DNA of 64,000 nt from Shouchella miscanthi (GTDB lineage Bacteria; Bacillota; Bacilli; Bacillales; Bacillaceae_D): NCBI RefSeq assembly GCF_007725405.1, contig NZ_CP042163.1, positions 1,364,001 to 1,428,000 on the forward strand. Reading direction: 5' to 3'. A model generated the notes under the pieces. It did no database searches. It saw only the letters and a program-made list of their open reading frames with translations, and was not told where the DNA came from. Positions within the stretch are counted from its first letter, which is position 1, and every line of letters starts with the position of its first letter. Made by a program: the position numbers and the translations under genes. Below are positions 51,549 through 61,022 of the stretch, in pieces.

Positions 51549-53423
51549 ATGAGTTTAGTAAGAGTTGAGGGGCTAAGTAAAACGTTTGGGGAAAAGGCGC
51601 TTTTTCACTCTATCGATTTTACAATTGAAACAGGAGATCGAATAGGACTATTAGGTGTAAATGGGACTGGTAAATCCACACTTCTTAAAGTGTTAGCGGG
51701 AGTGGAAGGAAAAGAGGCAGGCCACTTCTATCACGCAAACGACTTTACAATTGAATACCTATCACAGCAACCGGAACTTCCAGATAACGAGACGGTTCTT
51801 GATTATATTTTTAAAAGTGAATCAGAGTTGTTGCAAACGGTCGCTCGTTATGAAGAAGGGTTAGCAATACTTGAAAAAGATCCAATGAATGAACGGTTGC
51901 AATCAAATTTGATTACATTACAAGCCCATATGGATAAAGTCGATGGATGGGAAGCAAGTACACAAGCAAAAACAATCCTTAGTAAATTAGGTGTTTTTGA
52001 TCTCACAGCTACGCTTGCTACATTGTCCGGAGGCCAAAAGAAACGAGTAGCTATTGCACGGTCGCTTATTCAGCCAGTTGATTTGCTACTGCTTGATGAA
52101 CCTACAAACCACCTTGACCATGAAACCGTTGAATGGTTAGAGGGACACTTAAATCACTATCGAGGTGCACTAGTTGTTATTACCCATGATCGCTATTTCT
52201 TAAATCGAGTGGCCACAACGATCTACGAATTAACAAACGGAAACCTATATCAATATGAAGGGAACTTTGAAACGTATTTAGAAAAGCGTGCGCACCGGGA
52301 AGAACAACTAGAGCAAGCAGAGGCAAAAAGACAAAACTTACTTCGACGAGAAATGGCTTGGCTTCAAAGAGGCGCAAAAGCACGAACAACGAAGCAAAAG
52401 GCACGAATTCAGCGAGTGGAAGCGTTAAAAAATCAACAAGGCTTAAAAAGTAAAGATCAATTGGACGTTGCGGTTGGTTCACAACGTTTAGGAAAGCAAG
52501 TAATCGAATTAAAAGAGGTTAGCAAAACCCTTAATAATAAGCCTTTGTTTACAAACCTTTCCTATCTGCTTACTAATCAAGAGCGATTAGGTATCATTGG
52601 TGCTAACGGGAGTGGAAAGACGACGCTCTTAAATATTATGGCAAATCGCATGGAGCCTGATAGCGGTGCATGTATAATTGGAGAAACGGTAAAAATTGGT
52701 TATTACACTCAAGAAGATGCTGAGCTTGATGGTAATTTGACCGTTATTGACTATATTAAACAAATAGCTGAAGTTGTGTATACCGCCAAAGGAGATCAAA
52801 TTACGGCTGAGCAAATGCTTGAGCGTTTTTTATTCCCAAGAGCACAACAATGGACTTATATTCGCCGTCTTTCAGGTGGTGAGAAGCGCCGTCTTTACTT
52901 GCTTCGGATATTAATGAGCGAACCCAATGTACTATTTTTAGATGAGCCAACCAACGATCTCGATGTGGAAACACTGGCGGTTTTAGAGGACTATATTGAA
53001 ACCTTTCCTGGTACAGTTGTGACCGTTTCTCATGATCGGTATTTTCTTGATCGTGTCGTCGAGCAAATGCTAATTTTTGAAAATGGAACCATTCAACGTT
53101 ATCAAGGGGACTATACAGATTACCTAGAAGAGAAACGTATGGAAGTCGTTCCAAAGAAAGAAAAAGAACCAACCGTTGAGCGGAAAAAAACCAGTAAAAA
53201 ACTTTCCTACAAGGAACAAAGAGAATGGGAGCAAATAGATGAAAAAATCGCTTCACTTGAAGAGAAGCAAGCGTCGTTAGAGGTGATCATCCAAGAAGCA
53301 GGTAGTGACTACGGAAAAATCGCTGATACGATGAAGGAAAAAGAAGTCGTCGATGCTGAACTTGATCAGACACTAGAACGTTGGGCAGAACTAGCTGAAA
53401 AAGTAGAACAGTTAAATGAATAA
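51549..53423 (+). CDS. ABC-F family ATPase (YfmR/Uup-like)
   Basis: A 624-residue soluble protein with two ABC domains. Domain 1 has GVNGTGKST, TLSGGQKKRVAIARSL and LLLLDEPTNHLD. The P-site tether linker with the basic MAWLQRGAKARTTKQKAR stretch follows at about 255-290. Domain 2 has GANGSGKTT, LSGGEKRRLYLLRIL and VLFLDEPTNDLD. A C-terminal coiled coil (about 545-622) begins with KKLSYKEQREWEQ, the mark of Uup/YfmR. Such proteins act on the ribosome E-site and relieve stalling at polyproline. ATG 51549 has the best distance to AAAGGAAG. Confidence 0.92.
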   Translation: MSLVRVEGLSKTFGEKALFHSIDFTIETGDRIGLLGVNGTGKSTLLKVLAGVEGKEAGHFYHANDFTIEYLSQQPELPDNETVLDYIFKSESELLQTVARYEEGLAILEKDPMNERLQSNLITLQAHMDKVDGWEASTQAKTILSKLGVFDLTATLATLSGGQKKRVAIARSLIQPVDLLLLDEPTNHLDHETVEWLEGHLNHYRGALVVITHDRYFLNRVATTIYELTNGNLYQYEGNFETYLEKRAHREEQLEQAEAKRQNLLRREMAWLQRGAKARTTKQKARIQRVEALKNQQGLKSKDQLDVAVGSQRLGKQVIELKEVSKTLNNKPLFTNLSYLLTNQERLGIIGANGSGKTTLLNIMANRMEPDSGACIIGETVKIGYYTQEDAELDGNLTVIDYIKQIAEVVYTAKGDQITAEQMLERFLFPRAQQWTYIRRLSGGEKRRLYLLRILMSEPNVLFLDEPTNDLDVETLAVLEDYIETFPGTVVTVSHDRYFLDRVVEQMLIFENGTIQRYQGDYTDYLEEKRMEVVPKKEKEPTVERKKTSKKLSYKEQREWEQIDEKIASLEEKQASLEVIIQEAGSDYGKIADTMKEKEVVDAELDQTLERWAELAEKVEQLNE

Positions 53424-53452
53424 AATAGACAAATGAATAAGATTCATACTGA

Positions 53453-53531
53453 ACGCTAGTAACGGACAATTTAAGGGAGAAGCTAGTTGAAAAAGCTACC
53501 TCTCTCTTACAATACGATTACTAGCGTTTTT
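53453..53531 (+). terminator. Long branched terminator after the ABC-F gene
   Basis: ACGCTAGTAA (53453-53462) pairs exactly with TTACTAGCGT (53518-53527), followed by five T residues. The 55-base loop holds a second stem (GGGAGA with TCTCTC, and AGC with GCT). It is unusually long for a terminator and also lies in front of the fructose operon. Confidence 0.65.
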
Positions 53532-53559
53532 GTGACGTTTACAGGATAAAGTTGTCACA
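53531..53559. repeat. TGTGAC inverted repeat upstream of the fru promoter
   Basis: TGTGAC (53531-53536) and GTCACA (53554-53559) are separated by 17 bases, just upstream of the fruR promoter. It could be the operator of the DeoR-type repressor encoded next, since the family often binds TGTGA-like repeats. This is unproven. Confidence 0.45.
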
Positions 53560-53579
53560 TACAAAATGATCGAAAATGA

Positions 53580-53608
53580 TTGATTGTGAGTGTTTTTGAA
53601 TGTATAAT
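53580..53608 (+). promoter_or_regulatory. Sigma-A promoter of fruRKA
   Basis: TTGATT (53580-53585), an exact 17-base spacer and TATAAT (53603-53608), 32 bases before the fruR ATG. Confidence 0.85.
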
Positions 53609-53639
53609 GAAAAAGTCTTGTAAGCAAAGAGGTGTATGT

Positions 53640-54404
53640 ATGTTAACTGTAGAGAGACAAGAAATGATTCTTAAGCTAGTTCAAGAACGGGAAGTAGTAA
53701 AAATCTATGAGCTTATTGAAGCTACTCGTTCTTCAGAATCAACAATACGAAGAGATTTAACTGAACTTGAACAAGGAAAGAAATTAAAGCGCATACATGG
53801 TGGTGCGACGGTACTTCAAACGATGAGAGATGAACCAACGATGGCTCAAAAATCATTCAAAAACAGTCATGAGAAAAAGCAAATTGCTAAACGAGCAGCT
53901 GAATGGGTGGAAGATGGCGATTGTATTTTTTTAGATGCTGGCAGTACGACATATGAAATGATTCCTTATTTAAAAGGAAAGACTATAGAGGTTGTGACAA
54001 ACGGTGTCATGAATATTCAAGCGTTGCTAGAAGCAGATATTCATACACATGGTCTTGGGGGTCATGTGAAAAAAGGTACGTATGCGTTTGTTGGAAGAGG
54101 CGCTCTTGAAGCCATTTCAAGTTATCGATTTAACAAAGCCTTTATTGGCACAAATGGGCTTACCCTTCAAGATGGATTCACCACACCTGATCCCGAAGAA
54201 GCCTACATTAAAGCAAAAGCCATTGCATTTGCTCAGCAAGCTTATGTGTTAGCTGATCATACAAAGTTTGGCGACATTACATTTTCTACATTTGCTTCTA
54301 TCCAGGACGTACACATCGTAACAAGCTCATACGTTGAAGAAGAAAGAAAGAAGCTCTATCAAGAATTAAAGAAAAGCACGGCAGTAGAGGTGGTTAAGCT
54401 ATGA
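53640..54404 (+). CDS. fruR: DeoR family repressor of the fructose operon
   Basis: A 254-residue DeoR-type regulator. The N-terminal helix-turn-helix has VVKIYELIEATRSSESTIRRDLTELE (about 19-44) and the family signature KLKRIHGGATVL (about 49-60). The sensor domain contains DAGSTTYEM and NGVMNIQALL and should bind fructose-1-phosphate, which releases the repressor. ATG 53640 follows AGAGGTG. Its stop overlaps the start of fruK. The operon order fruR-fruK-fruA is the standard Bacillus layout. Confidence 0.92.
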   Translation: MLTVERQEMILKLVQEREVVKIYELIEATRSSESTIRRDLTELEQGKKLKRIHGGATVLQTMRDEPTMAQKSFKNSHEKKQIAKRAAEWVEDGDCIFLDAGSTTYEMIPYLKGKTIEVVTNGVMNIQALLEADIHTHGLGGHVKKGTYAFVGRGALEAISSYRFNKAFIGTNGLTLQDGFTTPDPEEAYIKAKAIAFAQQAYVLADHTKFGDITFSTFASIQDVHIVTSSYVEEERKKLYQELKKSTAVEVVKL

Positions 54405-55312
54405 TTTATACGGTGACCTTAAACCCCGCAATGGACTATTATGTGTCCCTTCCAACATTACATGTAGGTCATGTGAATCGCTCAACAAGCGATCGAAAGG
54501 TAGCTGGCGGGAAAGGTATCAATGTATCAAGGGTGTTGAAGGGGTACGGGACTCATTGCGCAGCTCTCGGCTTTATTGGTGGATTTACAGGAGACTTTAT
54601 ACATGAAACCGTTAAGAAAGATGGAATTGACTCAAACTTTATCCGTATTCAAGGTGATACACGTATCAATGTAAAGATAAAAGCAGAAGAAGAATCAGAA
54701 ATAAATGGTTTCTCTCCTGAGATCACAATTAGTGACAAAGCCGCTTTAGAGCAACAGTTTAAACAATTAAAAAAAGACGATATCGTTGTGTTAGCAGGGA
54801 GCATACCCCCATCGCTACAAGCAAACTTATATGCAGAGTGGACAGAACAATTAAATGGACAAGGTGTACATGTTTTTGTTGATACAAGTGGTGAAGCGCT
54901 AAAACAGGTTATTAATGCCAAACCATACTTTATTAAACCGAATCAACATGAGTTAGCGGAATTAACACAATCAGTCATTACCACAAAAGAAGAGGCGATT
55001 CCTCATGCCAAAGCTCTTGTTGAACAAGGTATTGACTATGTTCTTGTTAGTTTTGCAGGAGATGGGGCGTTACTGGCAACAAGAGATGGTATTTACAGTG
55101 CCAATGCACCAAAAGGAAAATTGATAAACTCTGTCGGTGCTGGTGATGCGACAGTTGCTGGATTTATTCATGCTTATCATGCAGGAGCAAGTCTAGAAGA
55201 CGCCTTTCGTTTCGGAATGGCTTCAGGAAGTGCAACCGCATTTTCCCTTGGTTTTGGTGAACTAGCGGAAGTAAAACGTTTAGAAAAAGAAATTGAAGTG
55301 AGCACCACATAA
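54401..55312 (+). CDS. fruK: 1-phosphofructokinase
   Basis: A 303-residue PfkB-family sugar kinase. N-terminal MIYTVTLNPAMDYYV, the first PfkB signature VAGGKGINVSRVLKGYG (about 35-51) and the second signature SVGAGDATVAGFIHAYH (about 246-262) with the catalytic Asp are present. It phosphorylates fructose-1-phosphate, made by FruA, to fructose-1,6-bisphosphate. It overlaps fruR by four bases and precedes fruA by fifteen. Confidence 0.95.
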   Translation: MIYTVTLNPAMDYYVSLPTLHVGHVNRSTSDRKVAGGKGINVSRVLKGYGTHCAALGFIGGFTGDFIHETVKKDGIDSNFIRIQGDTRINVKIKAEEESEINGFSPEITISDKAALEQQFKQLKKDDIVVLAGSIPPSLQANLYAEWTEQLNGQGVHVFVDTSGEALKQVINAKPYFIKPNQHELAELTQSVITTKEEAIPHAKALVEQGIDYVLVSFAGDGALLATRDGIYSANAPKGKLINSVGAGDATVAGFIHAYHAGASLEDAFRFGMASGSATAFSLGFGELAEVKRLEKEIEVSTT

Positions 55313-55327
55313 GGAGGAAGATACGAG

Positions 55328-57211
55328 ATGAGGATCTCTGACTTACTAAAGAAAGATACCATTATACTTGACTTACAAGCGGTTTCAAAAGCAGATGTCA
55401 TTGATGAATTAGTGATGAAGCTTGATGAAGCAGGGCGATTGAATAATAAAGAGGATTATAAGAAAGCTATCTTAGCAAGAGAAGATCAAAGTACGACGGG
55501 GTTAGGTGAGGGAATTGCCATTCCACATGCAAAAACAGCGGCTGTTCGAACACCTGCAATCGCCTTTGGTCGTTCTGTTGCTGGGATTGATTACGAAGCA
55601 CTAGACGGACAACCAAGTCAGCTATTTTTTATGATCGCTGCTTCTGAAGGTGCCAATAATGAACACCTAGCAACTCTCTCAAAGTTATCAACATTTTTAA
55701 TGGATACAGCTTTTCGTGATCAACTCCTTGCCGCTCAATCGATTGATGACGTTATTGCAGTAATCGATAAAAAAGAAATAGAAGAAAGTGAAGAAGAAGA
55801 GGAAGTTCAGTCTACATCTGCTGAGGATACATTTATCATCGGTGTTACCGGATGTCCTACAGGTATCGCCCATACGTATATGGCCGCTGATGCGTTGAAA
55901 AAAGAAGCACAAGAGCGAGGCTTCTCTATAAAGGTAGAAACAAATGGTTCAGGCGGGGTGAAAAATCGTCTTACAAAAGAAGATATTGACCGAGCAGATG
56001 GTATTATTGTTGCTGCTGACACAAAAGTTGAAATGAATCGCTTTGATGGGAAACGAATTGTCATTGCGCCAGTAGCAGATGGTGTTCGAAAGCCTGCCCA
56101 ACTAATTGATCGCTCTTTAACAGGAAAAGAAGCGGTTTACTCAGCCCAAGGCGGTCATAAAGAGGATCACGGGGAAAGCCAATCAAGTGGTGGTTTTGGA
56201 AAAAGTGTTTATAAGCATTTAATGAATGGTGTTTCCAATATGCTTCCATTCGTTATTGGTGGCGGAATCCTACTTGCTATTAGCTTCTTATTTGAAGTGG
56301 ATGCGCTGTTAGGAGAAGACAATGTTGTTACGAATATTCTAGGCTTTATTGGTGGCGATAATGCATTTGCCCTCTTTATTCCAGTACTAGCCGCTTTTAT
56401 TGCGATGAGCATTGCAGACCGTCCCGGGTTTGCGCCTGGTTTGATAGCAGGTTACATGGCATACAATGGAGATGCTGGGTTTTTAGGAGGCTTATTAGCA
56501 GGTTTCCTTGCAGGTTATATGGCTTTAGGTGTGAAAAAATTACTTTCTGGTATTCCACAGTCTTTGGACGGTTTAAAAACCATTCTCTTTACGCCAGTCT
56601 TAAATATACTCTTTACCGGCTTAATTATGTATGTCCTTATTACCCCACTTGCCTCTGTAAACACCGGTTTACAAAACTGGCTCGGTAATTTAGGAACAGG
56701 GAATATGGTCATATTAGGAATTGTTCTCGGTATTATGATGGCAATTGATATGGGAGGGCCGATTAATAAAGCCGCCTATACATTTGGTATTGCTATGCTT
56801 GATGCAGGGAATCTTGGGCCTCAAGCGGCTGTTATGGCAGCAGGAATGGTGCCACCGCTAGGAATAGCGATTGCGACAACGTTCTGGAAGCATAAATTTA
56901 CAAAACAGCAACGTGAGTCTGGACGAACCAATTATGTACTTGGTGCATCCTTTATTACAGAAGGTGCCATTCCGTTCGCGGCAGCAGACCCGGTCCGTGT
57001 TATTTCAGCAAGTGTTATTGGTGCAGCAATTGCAGGAGGGCTGACAGGGTTGTTCCAAATTACGTTGCCAGCTCCTCACGGTGGCGTGTTCACCATGTTG
57101 CTCGTAAATGATTCAACGTTCTCCTATATGGGGCTTTATGCACTCGCAATTATTATTGGTGCCATTGTGACAGGTGTTCTATATGGCATGATGAAACGAC
57201 CAATTGATTAA
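55328..57211 (+). CDS. fruA: PTS fructose transporter subunit EIIABC
   Basis: A 627-residue fusion. The EIIA domain (about 1-145) has the phosphorylated His in GIAIPHAKTAAV (His about 62). An acidic linker (EESEEEEEVQ) joins it to EIIB (about 170-270) with the phosphorylated Cys in GVTGCPTGIAHTYMAADAL. EIIC (about 295-625) has eight to ten membrane helices with GPINKAAYTFG and TEGAIPFAAADPVR. It imports fructose as fructose-1-phosphate. Last gene of the operon, before a strong terminator. Confidence 0.95.
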   Translation: MRISDLLKKDTIILDLQAVSKADVIDELVMKLDEAGRLNNKEDYKKAILAREDQSTTGLGEGIAIPHAKTAAVRTPAIAFGRSVAGIDYEALDGQPSQLFFMIAASEGANNEHLATLSKLSTFLMDTAFRDQLLAAQSIDDVIAVIDKKEIEESEEEEEVQSTSAEDTFIIGVTGCPTGIAHTYMAADALKKEAQERGFSIKVETNGSGGVKNRLTKEDIDRADGIIVAADTKVEMNRFDGKRIVIAPVADGVRKPAQLIDRSLTGKEAVYSAQGGHKEDHGESQSSGGFGKSVYKHLMNGVSNMLPFVIGGGILLAISFLFEVDALLGEDNVVTNILGFIGGDNAFALFIPVLAAFIAMSIADRPGFAPGLIAGYMAYNGDAGFLGGLLAGFLAGYMALGVKKLLSGIPQSLDGLKTILFTPVLNILFTGLIMYVLITPLASVNTGLQNWLGNLGTGNMVILGIVLGIMMAIDMGGPINKAAYTFGIAMLDAGNLGPQAAVMAAGMVPPLGIAIATTFWKHKFTKQQRESGRTNYVLGASFITEGAIPFAAADPVRVISASVIGAAIAGGLTGLFQITLPAPHGGVFTMLLVNDSTFSYMGLYALAIIIGAIVTGVLYGMMKRPID

Positions 57212-57220
57212 TAGGTAATC

Positions 57221-57249
57221 GAGCCTGCTCTATAGGAGCGGGCTTTTTT
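57221..57249 (+). terminator. Terminator of the fructose operon
   Basis: AGCCTGCTC pairs (one wobble pair) with GAGCGGGCT around a 5-base loop and is followed by T residues. Confidence 0.88.
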
Positions 57250-57327
57250 GATTTTGAAACATGTGGGTATAGAAAGAATATGGTAAGCTTTTTACAAATA
57301 AAAAATAGCTGTTAAGGTGGTGGCTGT

Positions 57328-58635
57328 GTGAAGCAAATGGAGACACTTAACGTATTAAACTTGGAAACAGGACAGTTTGAAGGCCAAACCATTACAATTA
57401 ACGATGGAAAAGTTACAGAAATGATGGAGGCACCAATTTCTCATTTGCGAACGTATGCATTACCTGGACTGGTTGATAATCATTGTCATATACAGCCTGC
57501 ATATGCACCACTTTTTACAGCTGCTGGTGTTACAAGTGTTCGGAATACAGCAGGAAATTCGCTTCATTTAAAGCCATTAAAGGATCACCAGTACGCCTCC
57601 TTTGACCCGACCATTTTTACTGCTGATCGAATGATTGATGGTGTACCCGGCTTATGGGGGAAGACGAGTAGTGGCTCGTTCTCTACGCAGTCTAAACATG
57701 ACGCTATAGAAGAAGTAAAGCGACAAGTTGACGTAGGCGCATCTTTTATAAAAGTCTATGGTCAATTAAAAAGAGACGTTATGGAGGCAGTGGTAAACGA
57801 AGCCGCCAAATATAAACTTGACATTAGCGCTGACTTATTAGCCTCTACCGATGTTGACGCACGAACAGCTGCCAAAATGGGTATTCGTTTTTTAGAACAT
57901 AATTCTGGAATCATTCAGTCTCTTGTTCCAAATTGGCATTGCTTGCTTTCAGAGAAAGAAGATAGAGCGTTACTTGAGAAAGGTTTAGACGAAGATAAGC
58001 TTTCTACCTTGTGTGAAGAATTGATAACAGCAGGGGTCGTAGTCGTACCAACCTTAAGTTTATTTGCACAAGGAACAAAAGAGTCTCATTGGAGCATTTC
58101 AACATCTGTTAAAACGAGCGCGTTGACAAGCTTGGAGGAGCATTGGAACTATGTACGACCATACATTCAGTCAAGTAAACAAACACGACTATTGGAAGTG
58201 AACAAACAAATCACGACTGCCTACCATGAAAAAGGAGGCACAATATTAGCTGGAACGGATTCACCTGCAGGAGTCGATACGTACCCGGGTCAGCTTTTAC
58301 ATCGAGAATTGCAATTACTCGTCCAATGCGGTCTCTCTCCTTTTGAAGCGATCCAATCAGCAACATCGATTCCTAGTAAACTTTTCGGTTTGAACAGTGT
58401 CTGTAAAGTAGGGGGACAAGCGGACCTTGTTATCTTGAAAAGCAACCCTTTGAAAGACATTTCAGCAACACGACTGATCGAATGGGTTGTGAAAAACGGT
58501 ATGTGGCATCGACCAGAGGCGCTTATTGCTAAAGCCGAACAAAACCAACAGACATACAATCAAGCTTCGTATGATAAGCAAGAACAAGTTTATTATGACT
58601 ATATGAATAAACAGTATCCTCATTTAATGAAATAA
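57328..58635 (+). CDS. Amidohydrolase family protein
   Basis: A 435-residue metal-dependent hydrolase of the imidazolonepropionase-like subgroup. The metal-binding HxH is in GLVDNHCHIQPAY (about 48-60), with further ligands in FLEHNSG (near 190) and the late Asp in ILAGTDSPAGVDTYPG (near 312). The C-terminal beta strand motif KVGGQADLVILKSNPL is typical. It should hydrolyse a cyclic amide or related bond in the cytoplasm; the substrate is unknown. GTG start behind AAGGTGG. A short gap of 14 bases leads to the unknown gene at 58650, so the two may be an operon. Confidence 0.88.
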   Translation: MKQMETLNVLNLETGQFEGQTITINDGKVTEMMEAPISHLRTYALPGLVDNHCHIQPAYAPLFTAAGVTSVRNTAGNSLHLKPLKDHQYASFDPTIFTADRMIDGVPGLWGKTSSGSFSTQSKHDAIEEVKRQVDVGASFIKVYGQLKRDVMEAVVNEAAKYKLDISADLLASTDVDARTAAKMGIRFLEHNSGIIQSLVPNWHCLLSEKEDRALLEKGLDEDKLSTLCEELITAGVVVVPTLSLFAQGTKESHWSISTSVKTSALTSLEEHWNYVRPYIQSSKQTRLLEVNKQITTAYHEKGGTILAGTDSPAGVDTYPGQLLHRELQLLVQCGLSPFEAIQSATSIPSKLFGLNSVCKVGGQADLVILKSNPLKDISATRLIEWVVKNGMWHRPEALIAKAEQNQQTYNQASYDKQEQVYYDYMNKQYPHLMK

Positions 58636-58649
58636 AGAAGGTGTTCTAA

Positions 58650-59351
58650 ATGGAAAAACAATTGTTCTGTTCAATGAATGTGAAAACCCCCTTTGAAGAA
58701 GAACAACAACTCGTGTATGAGCCATTTTGGCAGATGGGCATGATGAAAAATGAAGAAAAACGGATGCAGCGTATTGAAACGTTACTAGGTGTGAACCAAC
58801 TTCAAGCGGAAAGAACGAAAGTATTGAAGCAGCAGCAGATGCAACGAGATGCCATTCAAACAGCACTAGAAGTAGGATGTGTTACCGCATGGATTGGGCC
58901 ATCTGCTGGAGAAGAGCTTGCATTTATGGAGTTAGCAGAGCGTTTAAATCATTCAGAAAGGTTAACGCTTCGACTAGTTCCTGGCCCCCTGCACATTCAT
59001 GAGCGCGCACCAGAGCTGTTTACGGAATTAGCGCAGCAACCTCCATTAACAAAGAGGGAATGGAGCGTTATGGTCCCATCGTTTTCAAACGTAGAACATG
59101 AAAGATTAGTAGAACGAATCGATCGGTTTACACACGAAGTACGTAAGGATAGCTACTTCGATCCAGAAGTCCTTGAGGTATTAAGGCAGTTTGATAAGCC
59201 TGTACCAATTGAAAAAGTTGTTGCTGAGATTTACGCTAAGCGGCCTGAATACCCGGTAGCTTTTTACTTTCAACGTGTGCGTGAAAACATTCGAAAAGGG
59301 TATATCAAACAAGAGCAGCAAGCTATTTATTTACATGATCAGTTGATGTAA
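58650..59351 (+). CDS. Hypothetical protein, possibly DUF1835/DUF3658-like
   Basis: A 233-residue soluble protein. An N-terminal charged helical stretch (about 14-70) is followed by a possible alpha/beta part (VTAWIGPSAGEELAFMELAERL, about 78-99). The C-terminal winged-helix-like end runs from about 165 to 233 (PVPIEKVVAEIYAKR, then FYFQRVRENIRKGYI). The order resembles proteins carrying DUF1835 and DUF3658, but I hold this weakly. It follows the amidohydrolase closely and is followed by a 78-residue gene after 18 bases, suggesting a three-gene unit. No catalytic motif is evident. Confidence 0.65.
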   Translation: MEKQLFCSMNVKTPFEEEQQLVYEPFWQMGMMKNEEKRMQRIETLLGVNQLQAERTKVLKQQQMQRDAIQTALEVGCVTAWIGPSAGEELAFMELAERLNHSERLTLRLVPGPLHIHERAPELFTELAQQPPLTKREWSVMVPSFSNVEHERLVERIDRFTHEVRKDSYFDPEVLEVLRQFDKPVPIEKVVAEIYAKRPEYPVAFYFQRVRENIRKGYIKQEQQAIYLHDQLM

Positions 59352-59369
59352 GAAGGAGGTGTATGGATT

Positions 59370-59606
59370 GTGGAACTGGTCTCCTATTCATATTGGAAAC
59401 GAAACCAAATAAAAGCCATATTCAACCGCTTTCCATCATCAGTTGTTACCTTTCGAATGGTAAGGAACTATTATTTCGTATATTCGGTTCAGTGGTCTGA
59501 GATGGATACAATGGTGATACGAGAAGACTTAAAAGAGATGGAATGGCTTCTAAATGAGGAATTAGGTTTAGTGCATTTCTATAAGAACCGAAAACGTGCA
59601 TATTAA
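59370..59606 (+). CDS. Small hypothetical protein (78 residues)
   Basis: A 78-residue soluble protein, rich in aromatic and basic residues, starting at GTG 59370 behind an AAGGAGGTG ribosome site. It alternates short strands (VVTFRMVRNYYFVYSVQW) and a helix (REDLKEMEWLLNEELGL), giving a compact alpha/beta appearance. I do not recognise the family. It lies directly after the gene at 58650 and probably belongs to the same transcript. Confidence 0.65.
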   Translation: MELVSYSYWKRNQIKAIFNRFPSSVVTFRMVRNYYFVYSVQWSEMDTMVIREDLKEMEWLLNEELGLVHFYKNRKRAY

Positions 59607-59625
59607 ATAAACGAAGAGGTTAGGT

Positions 59626-59653
59626 AAAAAAAAGAAGCGCATAGCGCTTCTTT
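59626..59653 (-). terminator. Intrinsic terminator of mreBH
   Basis: On the minus strand, AAGAAGCGC pairs perfectly with GCGCTTCTT around a 3-base loop and is followed by eight T residues. It may also end the plus-strand unit. Confidence 0.92.
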
Positions 59654-59674
59654 CATACCATGTTCTAAACCTGG

Positions 59675-60682
59675 TTAAACAGTTGCTTTTTGAAGTTTAT
59701 CGATAAACGATAATGAACGGCCAGTTCCAATTGCAACCGACTCTAAAGGATTCGGAGCAACATGTACAGGAACGAAGATTTCATCCGAAATCCACTCTTT
59801 TAGTCCGTTTAAAAGGGCACCGCCTCCAGTAAGAAGAACTCCTTGATCAACGATGTCTCCACTTAATTCAGGAGGACAATCTTCAAGTGTTGCTCGAAGT
59901 GCTTCTAATAATTGGTGCAAGAGCTCGCCCATGGCTTCTTGAATTTCGAATGAATGGAGTTCAATCGTTTTTGGTAGCCCATTTACGAGATCCCGTCCAC
60001 GAATTTCCATTGTCAGCTTCTCGTGCTCAATTGGTGCATAACCGATGTCTATTTTTATTTGTTCTGCTGTTCGCTCACCAATTAAAATGTTGTATGTTTT
60101 GCGAACGTATTGAATAATAGCTTCGTCAAGTTTATCTCCGCCAACGCGAACGGAATTAGAAGAGACAACCCCACCATAAGAAATAATCGCCACTTCAGTT
60201 GTGCCACCACCAATATCGACAACGACATTTGCCGTTGGCTCTTCAACAGGCAAGTCAGCGCCAATAGCGGCTGCAACAGGCTCCTCAATAATATGAACGT
60301 TTTTCGCACCACAGCTACGTACCGCATCTAATATGGCACGTCTTTCAACGGATGTTGATCCAGTCGGCGCACAAACAACTACATTTGGCTTGCGCATGGC
60401 AAGTCCCATATTTTTGCTTGCTTTTTTCATAATTTCTTTTAATAAGCTAGCTGTAACATCGAAATCAGCAATAACACCATCGCGCAATGGACGAACGGCA
60501 ACGATATGTGAAGGGGTCTTCCCTACCATTTTCTTTGCTTCGATTCCAATCGCTAATACATCTCTTGTATCTATATTAAGTGCTACGACAGATGGTTCGT
60601 TTAAAATAATACCTTTTTCTTTACTGTAAACTAAAATGTTTGCTGTTCCTAAATCAATGCCTATTTGTGCAGTTGAAAACAT
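59675..60682 (-). CDS. mreBH: Rod-shape-determining protein MreBH
   Basis: A 335-residue bacterial actin homologue, equal in length to B. subtilis MreBH. The phosphate 1 loop is [18 protein letters not shown] (about 6-23), phosphate 2 [16 protein letters not shown] (about 153-168), and the adenosine motif [15 protein letters not shown] (about 283-297). The [15 protein letters not shown] and [19 protein letters not shown] details fit MreBH better than MreB or Mbl, and no mreCD follows. It forms membrane-bound filaments that guide cell wall synthesis and the LytE hydrolase. ATG 60682 was chosen over TTG 60688 because of the GGTGA site. Confidence 0.9.
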   Translation of the reverse strand: MFSTAQIGIDLGTANILVYSKEKGIILNEPSVVALNIDTRDVLAIGIEAKKMVGKTPSHIVAVRPLRDGVIADFDVTASLLKEIMKKASKNMGLAMRKPNVVVCAPTGSTSVERRAILDAVRSCGAKNVHIIEEPVAAAIGADLPVEEPTANVVVDIGGGTTEVAIISYGGVVSSNSVRVGGDKLDEAIIQYVRKTYNILIGERTAEQIKIDIGYAPIEHEKLTMEIRGRDLVNGLPKTIELHSFEIQEAMGELLHQLLEALRATLEDCPPELSGDIVDQGVLLTGGGALLNGLKEWISDEIFVPVHVAPNPLESVAIGTGRSLSFIDKLQKATV

Positions 60683-60832
60683 AACCAATCACCACATTTC
60701 CTTCTATTTCTTTGACTACATGATAGTGTACCAACTGTGTGGAGAGAGATAAAGTGAAAAAGGATGGAAAAAACGTTTCAATTCGATTTGGAGATATAAG
60801 TCGTAATGCCTGCTTTGTTACAGAAATGTAAA

Positions 60833-60856
60833 GAAGCACCTAAATATAGGGGCTTC
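60833..60856. repeat. Inverted repeat upstream of mreBH
   Basis: GAAGCACCTA and TAGGGGCTTC form a 10-bp stem with one mismatch around a 4-base loop. No full T-tract follows. It lies in the divergent region between mreBH and the DCC-family gene, and its role is unknown. Confidence 0.5.
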
Positions 60857-61022
60857 AAAAGGTGGGGGAGGGATTCATGTAATGGAAACAAATTAAGAAA
60901 ATGCCCTCATTGAGTCATTACCGTTGTGTAACCTATGTAAACAGGATGAAAAAAATGATTCAAACAATAGGAATGTTAATGTTTGTTATGATAGGCTAAT
61001 GATAGAGGAAGGATGTGATCGT

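Noticed and set aside
53620-53640. cre-like sequence in the fruR leader
   Set aside because: TTGTAAGCA breaks the CG core of the CcpA consensus and lacks the right half.
60868-60881. GGGGGAGGG followed by ATG-TAA, a minimal start-stop frame
   Set aside because: A start-stop pair encodes nothing testable from sequence; likely coincidental.
60690-60923. Sigma-I promoter for mreBH (expected from B. subtilis)
   Set aside because: A C-rich stretch (CCCTCCCCC on the minus strand) is present, but I could not find a CGAA -10 at the right distance.
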